Shown piece by piece: positions 45,203 to 53,165 of a stretch of DNA of 64,000 nt. Source of the DNA: Acidobacteriota bacterium (lineage in GTDB: Bacteria > Acidobacteriota > Terriglobia > Terriglobales > Acidobacteriaceae); the NCBI GenBank assembly GCA_013289765.1, contig JABCZI010000011.1, forward strand, positions 1 to 64,000. The letters run 5' to 3'. A program made the translations under genes and the position numbers. Below the pieces are notes generated by a model, which was not told the origin of the DNA, searched no databases, and saw nothing but the letters and a program-made list of their open reading frames with translations. Numbering within the stretch: position 1 is the first letter of the stretch; each line of letters opens with the position of its first letter.

Positions 45203-46288
45203 ATGAAAACTGGCATTATTGGCCTGCCTCAGGTGGGCAAGACATCGTTGTTTCGAATTTTGACCAAGGCGCATCTTTCGGATCAGGCGCGGGCCAACCC
45301 GCGCGAGGCGCACATCGGCGTAGCCAAGGTTCCCGATGACCGGCTCGATCGGCTGGCTGCGCTTTACAACCCGAAGAAACTTACGCACACATCAGTGGAG
45401 TACGTCGACGTGGGCGCGATCGGCCAGGAAGCGTTGAAGGACACCGCTTACGCCGCGCACCTACGCACCGTCGATGCACTAGCGCACGTGGTGCGGGTGT
45501 TTGACGATCCTTCGGTGCCGCATACGGGAGAGATCGATCCGCTGCGTGACATCAAGAACGTTGAGTTTGATTTGCTGGTGAGCGATCTGGGACAGATCGA
45601 AAAACGGATCGAGCGTCTGGAAAAAGATTTGAAGAAAATGAAAACGCCAGAACTCGAAAAGGAGTTCGAGCTGTTGAAGCGCGCGAAAGTGCAGGTGGAA
45701 TCGGACAAGCCTTTGCGCGAAATGGAAATGACCGCTGAGGACAAAAAACGGATCAAGGGCTTTATGTTTTTGAGCGAGAAGCCGATCTTCTATGTGCTGA
45801 ATATTGGGGAGTCCACGGAACTGGGCAGGGAATTGGAAGAAGCGGTGAGCAAATATAAGCTGACGGAAATTGCAGCGCGGCCGAATGCAGCGGCGACCGC
45901 GATTTGCGGCAAGGTCGAGGCCGAATTAGCCGAGATGAGCGATGCGGATGCAGCGGAATTTCTCTCCAGCTACGGGCTTACCGAGAGCGGGTTGGTGCGC
46001 TTGATTCGGACCACATACAAATTGATGGGGCTGATTTCATTCTTCACGGCTGGCGAGGATGAGTGCCGCGCCTGGCAGGTTCCGGCAAACTCGCGCGCGC
46101 AGTCGGCGGCGGGAGCGATCCATTCCGATTTGGAAAAACATTTCATACGAGCGGAAACGATTCGATGGGATCAGCTGCTGGAAGCTGGTTCAGAAGCGAA
46201 CGCTCGCGCCAAGGGAACCTTGCGGCTGGAAGGGAAAGATTACATCGTGCAGGATGGGGACGTAATGCACATTCGGCACTCAGGATAA
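45203..46288 (+). CDS. ychF: YchF/OLA1-family ATP-binding GTPase-like protein
   Basis: 361 residues, ribosome-associated P-loop protein that prefers ATP over GTP. G1 loop GLPQVGKTSLFRILTKA at 7-23; the helical coiled coil at about 127-200; C-terminal TGS domain ending GKDYIVQDGDVMHIRHSG. The central motif FYVLNIGES replaces the usual NKxD as the family does. The start has AGGAGCTAAGAGC, part of a repeat, about 15 bases upstream. Role in stress and translation is known from E. coli, not shown here. Confidence 0.95.
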   Translation: MKTGIIGLPQVGKTSLFRILTKAHLSDQARANPREAHIGVAKVPDDRLDRLAALYNPKKLTHTSVEYVDVGAIGQEALKDTAYAAHLRTVDALAHVVRVFDDPSVPHTGEIDPLRDIKNVEFDLLVSDLGQIEKRIERLEKDLKKMKTPELEKEFELLKRAKVQVESDKPLREMEMTAEDKKRIKGFMFLSEKPIFYVLNIGESTELGRELEEAVSKYKLTEIAARPNAAATAICGKVEAELAEMSDADAAEFLSSYGLTESGLVRLIRTTYKLMGLISFFTAGEDECRAWQVPANSRAQSAAGAIHSDLEKHFIRAETIRWDQLLEAGSEANARAKGTLRLEGKDYIVQDGDVMHIRHSG

Positions 46289-46292
46289 ATTC

Positions 46293-46344
46293 ACTACAGA
46301 GACACAGAGAAAAGCTCGAAGCGGTTTCTCTGTGTCTCTGTGGT
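46293..46344. repeat. ACAGAGACACAGAGAAA inverted repeat
   Basis: ACAGAGACACAGAGAAA (46296-46312) pairs exactly with TTTCTCTGTGTCTCTGT (46325-46341), a 17-bp stem with a 12-base loop. Located after ychF. Could function as a bidirectional terminator, but there is no T-run beyond the arm itself. Confidence 0.7.
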
Positions 46345-46377
46345 GAAGCCTCTCTGATATCATCCTCGACACTGCAC

Positions 46378-47106
46378 ATGAACGCCATTCTCATCAGCAT
46401 TCTCCTTGGCGTCACGGCTGCCGCGGCAAATGTTTTTGGCGGGGCAATCATTGTGCAGCGCAATTGGGAGCGCAGGTATCTTCGCTACTTCGTCGCTCTG
46501 GGCGCGGGATTCATGCTGGCCACCGCTCTGGTCGAGATGGTCCCAGAGAGTCTGGAACTACGGGGAAGAAGCGCTGCGTTTCTCATCCTGCTGGGATACT
46601 TGATCGTTCACTTCTTCGAGCATACGGTCACGCCTCACTTCCACTTTGGCGAAGAGACCCATAAAGATGAGTTCATCCATGCGCATAAGGGATATTCCGT
46701 TCTGCTGGGATTGATCATCCACACGTTCTTCGACGGCATTGCCATTGCTTCCGGATTTCTGGTGTCAAACTCGCTGGGCTGGCTCATCTTTTTCGCGGTA
46801 TTTCTGCACAAAATTCCTGAAGGCTTCACGGTGAGTTCGGTGATGCTGGCCAGCGGACGCAGCCGGGGGAAGGCTTGGGGAGCGTCCGTGGTTCTGGGCG
46901 GAGCGACACTGGCGGGAGTTTTGACCATGGCGCTATTTCGGCATCACGTAAGCGCTGGGTTACCGCTGTCGGCCGGGGTGACGATTTATGTTGCGGCTTC
47001 CGATTTGGTTCCGGAAGTAAACAAGGAACCAGCGATGAAGATGGCGCTACTGGTTTTCGTCGGCGCCGCTTTTTTCTTTGTGCTGGAAAAGCTCTTTCAC
47101 TTGTAG
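46378..47106 (+). CDS. ZIP-family metal transporter
   Basis: 242 residues, eight membrane segments. The metal-site motifs are HTFFDGIAIASGFL in TM4 and LHKIPEGFTVSSVML in TM5, with a His-containing loop between TM3 and TM4 (HFFEHTVTPHFHFGEETHKD) that is a likely zinc sensor. Moves Zn2+ or Fe2+ into the cytosol. The frame is open upstream inside ychF, but ATG 46378 begins with TM1 (MNAILISILLGVTAAAANVF). Confidence 0.92.
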   Translation: MNAILISILLGVTAAAANVFGGAIIVQRNWERRYLRYFVALGAGFMLATALVEMVPESLELRGRSAAFLILLGYLIVHFFEHTVTPHFHFGEETHKDEFIHAHKGYSVLLGLIIHTFFDGIAIASGFLVSNSLGWLIFFAVFLHKIPEGFTVSSVMLASGRSRGKAWGASVVLGGATLAGVLTMALFRHHVSAGLPLSAGVTIYVAASDLVPEVNKEPAMKMALLVFVGAAFFFVLEKLFHL

Positions 47107-47249
47107 TGCATGTGAGCTATGACCCTGGGGCTGAATCCCGTTTTATCATGAACGCCTCAACGCGGCGCTGAAGCGCCGCTCTTCCACCTCTGAGCGCTGT
47201 TCCATGTTTCTGAAGTCTCCACCGTTTCTGGAAGTTTGCTCATAACTCG

Positions 47250-48491
47250 CTAGTCCACGGAGTGTTTGGCGGTATACCCATCGCGGGCCACGACGTCGAT
47301 TTTTTGATCTTTGCCCTTCTGATCTCTGACTTTCAGCGGGCCGCCATCGGGCGCCACCACCTGCACTTTCAACTTGCGATAAGTGCCGTCGAGTTTGGAG
47401 TTGGTGGGGTGATAGGAAAGCGAGTATTGATTGCGGATATCTTTTCCGATGTCTTGAAAATCTTCCCCGTATTCGGCTTCGAAACGGGGAAAATAAGCGC
47501 GGCCTCCAGTCATGGCGGCGAAGGTGCGCATTTCGTTATCGGCTTGCAGATAATCCATTCGGTCCACCGGGATGCCCAGGCCGCGGCGGGCAGCGCCGCC
47601 ACGCGCTTCGGCACGTTCGCGGGCCATAAATCCGACACTGATGGGGAAGATGGTCACGTCCTTCGTATCCTTGATCTTCTTCATGATCGTGTCGAGTTTG
47701 ATCCGGCTGAAGGTATCGACACCGGTAGTAACAAGAATGACGTATTTTTTGCCTTCCACCCGGTCCAGACGGTCGAGCGTGTCAAACAGGGCGTCAAAAA
47801 CGTTCGTCTCTGAAAAACCAGGAATTCGCAGTTGGTTCAGCGCGCCGTAAACCGCGCGCTTGTCCTGAGTGAAATCCACCAGAATGTGCGGGAGCATGTC
47901 GAAATAGCTGACCGCAACCCAGTCATCCTTCTGCAGGGAGTTGGCGAACGCATAAGAAGCCTGAAGCGCATCGATCATAAAGGTATAGTTCGTGGAGGCG
48001 AATTCGATGAGCAAAACTGCGGTGATTGGCGCTTTCGCTACGTTGAACTTGGTGATCTGCTGCTGCGATCCGTCTTCAAAGAGCCGGAAATTATCTTTCT
48101 TCAGGCCCGGAACAAATTGGCCGCTCTTGGTAGTTACCATCACGTCGACATTGACCAGGGGGACGTTTACTTTAATGGAATAGTCGGGCAGGCCTTCAAC
48201 CTTCGGCGTGGAAGCTGGCGGGGGAGGTGGGGGAGGAACCTCGGTACTCTTTTTCGGAATGGTGTAGGGGCCGATGTCACCCGTAGGACCGCCGGCGTCG
48301 GAAGGCGCGTCCTGCTTGGGCTTTCCATTATCTTGAGTTGGCGCTGGGTTTTGGGGCGCTGGAGATTGATCTTGGGCGGAAACTGAGGTGCCAGCCGAAA
48401 GCAGCAACAGGCAAGCCGCAAAGGTTAGCATGACATGGGTAAGATTTTGGGAATGTGCTCGCAGGTTTACGACCTTCCGTTTGAAAAACAT
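47250..48491 (-). CDS. Acidobacterial VWFA-domain secreted protein
   Basis: 413 residues. Signal peptide region around 15-40 (LTFAACLLLLSAGTSVSAQD), a Pro/Gln-rich spacer with a run of prolines, then a VWFA domain at about 130-330. It begins VLLIEFASTNYTFMID, where the metal-site DxSxS is replaced by ExSxN. The family is found mostly in Acidobacteria (TIGR03436). ATG 48491 has TGAGG six bases before it; an in-frame ATG 33 bases further up has none. Function unknown; secreted or surface-bound. Confidence 0.85.
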   Translation of the reverse strand: MFFKRKVVNLRAHSQNLTHVMLTFAACLLLLSAGTSVSAQDQSPAPQNPAPTQDNGKPKQDAPSDAGGPTGDIGPYTIPKKSTEVPPPPPPPASTPKVEGLPDYSIKVNVPLVNVDVMVTTKSGQFVPGLKKDNFRLFEDGSQQQITKFNVAKAPITAVLLIEFASTNYTFMIDALQASYAFANSLQKDDWVAVSYFDMLPHILVDFTQDKRAVYGALNQLRIPGFSETNVFDALFDTLDRLDRVEGKKYVILVTTGVDTFSRIKLDTIMKKIKDTKDVTIFPISVGFMARERAEARGGAARRGLGIPVDRMDYLQADNEMRTFAAMTGGRAYFPRFEAEYGEDFQDIGKDIRNQYSLSYHPTNSKLDGTYRKLKVQVVAPDGGPLKVRDQKGKDQKIDVVARDGYTAKHSVD

Positions 48492-48673
48492 ATGAGCCTC
48501 AGTGAAAAAGCGGTTAAAGAACAAAAATCCCTGTGCTAGTATAGACGCAAGGATTCGCGATTGGGATGTTTTGCCTGGCTCCCAGTATTCCCCCTCCTGG
48601 CAACGACTTACAATTTGGCGAAATCTAAAATCTGTATAGGTAGGGCTGATCCAGTTCTGCCAGGTGTTGATTC

Positions 48674-50500
48674 ATGAGAAAATTTGCTGTTGCATTTGTC
48701 GCCGCCTCCCTGTCTTTCACCTCTTTTGCATCCGGTCAAACGCCGTCTGCTTCGCTGGCGCAAGATCCTAAAACCATTGCAGTGAGCCAGATTCATGCTG
48801 GCATGCGCGGTGTGGCTTACACCGTGTTTCAGGGTGTGAAGCCCGAAGCCATGGAAGTGGAAGTGCTGGGCGTGCTGCACAACGTGAATGGGCCGAAGGG
48901 CGACATTATTCTGGTGCGCTTGCACGGGCAAAAGGTGGAGTACACCGGCGTGGTTGCGGGTATGAGCGGCAGCCCGGTTTATTTCGACGGCAAACTCGCT
49001 GGGGCGCTGGCGTTTCGCATCGGGGAGTTTTCGAAGGAACCGATTGCCGGGGTAACGCCGATCGCCGACATGCTGGAAATCAGCGCGCTGGATCGATCGC
49101 CTGCGGAGGAAACGTCGGCGGTGAGTCCTTCTGCAATTTCGGTGATTGGCAAGACTGGTGGACCGGGGGAAAGCGTTGCCTTGCCGGGATCGCCGCAGAA
49201 TTCCCCAGTAAAGAGTTTTGCGAATTACCTGAAGCCGATTGAGACGCCGCTGGCTTTCAATGGATTTTCCGAGCAGGCGGTCCAACTTTTTGCGGGACAA
49301 CTTGGGGCCGCGGGGATTGTTCCGGTCATGGGGGCGGGGTCAAGCAGCGACGAGAAGCAGCCTGAGCCGCTGGAAGCCGGCTCGGCGATTAGTGCGGTCT
49401 TAGTACGTGGCGATATGGATATCGAAGCTACCTGCACCGTGACTTATGTAGATCCGCAGCGCCTGCTGGCCTGCGGGCATCCGCTTTTGCAGTTTGGGTC
49501 GGTCGATCTGCCGATGAATAAGGCCGACGTTTTGGCTACGCTGCCATCGCCGCTCAACGCGTTCAAGATTGTGAATACGACCGAGCCTGTGGGAACGTTT
49601 GTGCAGGATCGCCACACTGGAATCATGGGAGTGTTCAACCGGCAGCCGGAAATGATTCCAGTGACGTTAAGCATTCACAGCGCCACGGGAGTGAAGCAAT
49701 TCCACTACGAAGTGCTGAATAATCCGAAGCTGACGCCGGTGGCTCTGATGGTGACGGTGTTCAATGCGCTGCACGGGGTGAACGAGTTCGGCGAAGAGAT
49801 TACTTACCGGCTGGCGGGAAGTATTGGAGTCAAGGGATTTCCGGAAGTCACGATGCGGAACATGTTCGCTCCTGCGGAAGGTTCGCAGCCGGCGGCGATG
49901 CAGGCGGCGATCTCGCTGGGCGAGCGCTTCGGGCGCATCTATGACAATCCTTACAACGCTCCGGCAATTGCGGGCGTGAAGCTGGATTTCGATTTGGTCC
50001 GTGAACGGCGCTGGGCGCGGTTGGAAAGCGCGCGAACCAGCGTGACTGAAGCTCGTCCCGGGGAAGAGATTATTCTGGAGACGGTGCTGGCGCCCTATCG
50101 CGGCGAACGCATCGTGCAGCAGATTCCGGTAAAGATTCCAACCTCGGCGAGCAAAGGAACGTTGCGCATTCTGGTGAGCGACGGCGAGACTTTAGACCGC
50201 GTCGGGCACGGAACAGCGGCTTTCGGGCGGAAGCTCGATTTGGCGTCCACCATCGCGCTGCTGAACAAAGAACATTCTAATAACCGCGTTTACGTTTCGC
50301 TGCTCGAAGCCGATCCTGAGGCACGGGTCGCTGACAAGGTGATGCCGACCCTGCCTATTTCAATCATGAATGTGATGGACGGCATGCGCGGCAATCAGGA
50401 GATGCTCGTCTCCGGCGAATCGAATGTGGACGAAACGGCGACGGCTCCGCTGGATTATGTGGTGTCGGGAGCTCAGCTGCTCACTGTTACGGTGAAGTAA
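48674..50500 (+). CDS. SpoIVB/S55-type serine peptidase domain protein, secreted
   Basis: 608 residues. Signal peptide MRKFAVAFVAASLSFTSFAS, then a SpoIVB-like peptidase domain at about 40-180 with the catalytic motif GMSGSP at 96-101 (VVAGMSGSPVYFDGKLAGAL). The rest is a large predominantly beta region without a recognised family. In Bacillus SpoIVB triggers sigma-K processing; here the gene has no sporulation neighbours, so a signalling or envelope role is more likely. AGGTG nine bases before the ATG. Divergent from the VWFA gene. Confidence 0.85.
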   Translation: MRKFAVAFVAASLSFTSFASGQTPSASLAQDPKTIAVSQIHAGMRGVAYTVFQGVKPEAMEVEVLGVLHNVNGPKGDIILVRLHGQKVEYTGVVAGMSGSPVYFDGKLAGALAFRIGEFSKEPIAGVTPIADMLEISALDRSPAEETSAVSPSAISVIGKTGGPGESVALPGSPQNSPVKSFANYLKPIETPLAFNGFSEQAVQLFAGQLGAAGIVPVMGAGSSSDEKQPEPLEAGSAISAVLVRGDMDIEATCTVTYVDPQRLLACGHPLLQFGSVDLPMNKADVLATLPSPLNAFKIVNTTEPVGTFVQDRHTGIMGVFNRQPEMIPVTLSIHSATGVKQFHYEVLNNPKLTPVALMVTVFNALHGVNEFGEEITYRLAGSIGVKGFPEVTMRNMFAPAEGSQPAAMQAAISLGERFGRIYDNPYNAPAIAGVKLDFDLVRERRWARLESARTSVTEARPGEEIILETVLAPYRGERIVQQIPVKIPTSASKGTLRILVSDGETLDRVGHGTAAFGRKLDLASTIALLNKEHSNNRVYVSLLEADPEARVADKVMPTLPISIMNVMDGMRGNQEMLVSGESNVDETATAPLDYVVSGAQLLTVTVK

Positions 50501-50557
50501 TAGCCAGTATCTGGTAGCGAGTACCTGGTAGCGGGTGCTGAGTACCGAAATTTCTAA
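50500..50557. repeat. CTGGTAGCGAGTACCTGGTA repeat
   Basis: CCAGTATCTGGTAGCGAGTA then CCTGGTAGCGGGTGCTGAGT after the S55 gene stop. The clearest iterated copy of the TACC/GAGTA spacer type. Confidence 0.55.
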
Positions 50558-50714
50558 CATTGCCTCCAAGACCACCGATAAAAAATCCTATTCGTGCCTG
50601 CGAATAGATGACGCTACCGCTCGTTTTACGTGCGCTATAATGCACACGCTTGCCTGTGTAAGTCACCGCGGTGCGCTGAGAAACTGCTCGTTACACCCTG
50701 ATGAGGAGGAAACC

Positions 50715-52100
50715 GTGTCACACGATCTTGATCGCCAGTTCGATCCCCAACTTGATCCTCAAGAAGAACAACATAGCCGGCCTGAATCCCACGGCCACGC
50801 TTGCGGAAATCTTTTTGGATGCGGCGTTGAGCAAGGCACAGGAGTTTTCCGCGAAGACATCAAAGGCGCCGCAGTCACCAAGCGATCCGCCGACCGGCTT
50901 CTGCACATGGACGAGATGGACCAGGAGCGTCTCGACGGCTTTCTGACGGCGCGGGGCCAGTCGCGGCGGCGACTGATGCGCGCCAGCAGTTTCATGGGAG
51001 CGCTGGCTGGCATTGGTCCGTGGTTCACGAAACTTGCGCGTGCGGCTGATGCGGTAGAGGCTGCAGCTGGCACGCCGCTCGCCTCGGAAGCGGCACAGAA
51101 GAAGGACGAGCAGGGCCGCGTGCACGTGGTCGAATCGAACGATAAGACGGTGCGCTTGGGCGTTTACGACACTACGCTCGATCCCATTCTCAAAATCGAT
51201 TCCGGCGATACCATCAGCTATGCCAATACGTGGTCACATTTCTTGAACCAGATGCAGCCGGGCGTTCCGGTTGAAACTTTAGCGAAGCTTCGACTTAGTA
51301 ATCCCGGACACGGGCCGCATTCGATCATCGGACCGGTCTACGTCAATGGAGCGGAACCCGGCGACGTGCTGGAGGTGCGCTACAAGCGCATTCTTCCATT
51401 TGACTGGGGCGCCGTATTCAATAATCCCGGGTCGATCGGAACGGGATTACTCCCCCAGGATTTTCCCGAAGGTCAGGTGAAGTATCTGAAACTCGACCTG
51501 ACTAAGATGACGGCGGAGTTTAACTCGAATATTCATGTGCCGCTGAAACCGTTTCAGGGAACGCTGGGCGTGGCGCCGCCTGATGGTTTCTATCCTGCTT
51601 TGACTCCGGGAGTGACCAGTTCCGTGCCTCCCGGCCCTCATGGCGGGAATACGGATTTGAGCGAGATGGTCGAAGGCTCGACTATGTTCATACCAGTGTG
51701 GAAGGCGGGAGCGCTGATCTATACCGGCGATTCGCACGCGGTTCAGGGCGATGGCGAGATCAATCTTTCCGCGCTGGAAACGCGCATGAAGGAATTGCGC
51801 ATTCAGGTCGTGCTGCACAAGCAGAAAAATTTCGCATGGCCGGTGGCGGAGACGACGACCCACTGGATCACGCTGGGCCTGGATAAGGATCTCAACGTAG
51901 CCATGACCTTGGCGGCACGCAACGCTATCAACTTTCTGGCCACGCGGGCCGACCTCACCAAGCTCGATGCCTACGCATTGTGCAGTATCGCCGTCAGTTT
52001 TCGGGTGACGCAGGTCGTGGACATCGTGCGTGGGGTGCACGCCATGATCCCTAAAAATCTTTTCGCAGCGGACTTGCGCAAGCAGATTGCGGTGGTTTGA
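50715..52100 (+). CDS. Acetamidase/formamidase family protein with Tat-like leader
   Basis: 461 residues. The GTG 50715 start has AGGAGG five bases before it; the frame is open upstream to 50535. Residues 85-115 hold a Tat-like pattern SRRRLMRASSFMGALAGIGP preceded by an unusually long polar lead with CGNLFGCGVEQGTG. The rest matches the FmdA/AmdA family: GHGPHSIIGPVYVNGAEPGD, FPEGQVKYLKLDL and TGDSHAVQGDGEINLSALET. These hydrolyse short amides to ammonia and acid. Export by Tat is inferred from the twin Arg. Confidence 0.82.
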   Translation: MSHDLDRQFDPQLDPQEEQHSRPESHGHACGNLFGCGVEQGTGVFREDIKGAAVTKRSADRLLHMDEMDQERLDGFLTARGQSRRRLMRASSFMGALAGIGPWFTKLARAADAVEAAAGTPLASEAAQKKDEQGRVHVVESNDKTVRLGVYDTTLDPILKIDSGDTISYANTWSHFLNQMQPGVPVETLAKLRLSNPGHGPHSIIGPVYVNGAEPGDVLEVRYKRILPFDWGAVFNNPGSIGTGLLPQDFPEGQVKYLKLDLTKMTAEFNSNIHVPLKPFQGTLGVAPPDGFYPALTPGVTSSVPPGPHGGNTDLSEMVEGSTMFIPVWKAGALIYTGDSHAVQGDGEINLSALETRMKELRIQVVLHKQKNFAWPVAETTTHWITLGLDKDLNVAMTLAARNAINFLATRADLTKLDAYALCSIAVSFRVTQVVDIVRGVHAMIPKNLFAADLRKQIAVV

Positions 52101-52110
52101 GGCGAGGCAA

Positions 52111-52989
52111 TCACAAGCAACGGCAAAACAATAAGAGTCCTGCTTTTTCCATGTGACGGAAGCCGTCCGTGGCCCAAATCGCTAAGATCATCTGTATCCC
52201 GTTGTAGCCAACGTGCGCAAGAAAGCTTGATGCTACAGACTTTGTGACGGCACGAATCGTAGTAAGAACGACTCCGACAAGAACAATAATCAGGACAGCC
52301 CAAGAGTAGCCGTATTGCGGCGAATGGATAGCGCCGAAAAGCACGCCAGTGATCAGGATGGCGGGGAACGCTCCAGCACGGCGGGCTACGACCGGATATA
52401 AGAATCCACGAAAGAAAACTTCTTCCATCAGCGGGCCGAGAGTGACGGCGAAGATGGCAGTCAGATAGGCATCGGATCGGTGCGCGAAGAATTGATCGAA
52501 GGGAGTGCTCTTGGGCATGGGAAGAACCCTATCCAGAAGCAGTAGGCCGAGCATGAGAACGCCGATGCCTAAGAAAGTCACTCCCGCAATCCCCGGCCAA
52601 TTCCAGCGGATCGCTTGCCAGAATCGCGCGTGATATTTGCCTTCGACCAGCAGAATCATATACAGCGCTACGGCGACGTAGGTCAACAACTCCGAGAGCA
52701 GCGCCAGCGACGGCTTCTGCGCTACTTCCATCCAACTGGCGTGCGGGAAGGCGAAGTGGCGGGCGCCGAGGACGGTGAAGAGTTGCACGAAGAAAAGCGT
52801 GACGAGAATGAGGCCTGCGATGACGAGCACATCCCAGCCGCTCCAGACGGGGTTCTCGGCGGATTGGGGAAGAATTGGCGCGGACGCGAAGACGGGCGGC
52901 GGCAATGGATCGTCGGCAGGAGGGATAAGGATCTGCGGGTCGCTGCTCAGAGGCGGCGGATCAAGATGCGGATCTTCGGGTGATGACAA
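52111..52989 (-). CDS. CPBP intramembrane metalloprotease (CAAX/Abi)
   Basis: 292 residues. TTG start at 52989 with TGAGGAATTTGT, six bases of spacing from GAGGA. Proline-rich acidic lead, then seven to eight membrane segments. The family motifs are all present: EEVFFRGFLYPVVARR (EExxxR), FGAIHSP (FxxxH) and LAHVGYNGIQ (HxxxN). It cleaves within membranes; substrate unknown. Convergent with the acetamidase gene, 10 bases apart. Confidence 0.9.
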   Translation of the reverse strand: MSSPEDPHLDPPPLSSDPQILIPPADDPLPPPVFASAPILPQSAENPVWSGWDVLVIAGLILVTLFFVQLFTVLGARHFAFPHASWMEVAQKPSLALLSELLTYVAVALYMILLVEGKYHARFWQAIRWNWPGIAGVTFLGIGVLMLGLLLLDRVLPMPKSTPFDQFFAHRSDAYLTAIFAVTLGPLMEEVFFRGFLYPVVARRAGAFPAILITGVLFGAIHSPQYGYSWAVLIIVLVGVVLTTIRAVTKSVASSFLAHVGYNGIQMILAIWATDGFRHMEKAGLLLFCRCL

Positions 52990-52997
52990 ACAAATTC

Positions 52998-53060
52998 CTC
53001 AGGGGCTAAAGCCCGAATTCTTATTTCACTTTTCCGGCGCGGCTTTAAGCCGCGCCCCTT
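52998..53060. repeat. GGGGCTAAAGCCC and GGCGCGGCTTTAAGCCGCGCC palindromes
   Basis: GGGGCTAAAGCCC (52999-53012 region) and GGCGCGGCTT/AAGCCGCGCC (53036-53045 with 53047-53056). They are followed by several AAATCC-containing short repeats up to the uvrA stop. A member of the GGGAAGGGCACG family. Confidence 0.6.
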
Positions 53061-53165
53061 CAAATCCTCAAGCGTCCCGCAACCTTAAAGTTGACGCTCC
53101 CCAAATCCCACAACTGCACCGCTCAAATCCTAAAGCCGTGCCCTTCAAATCTCCTGGAGCAGTTC

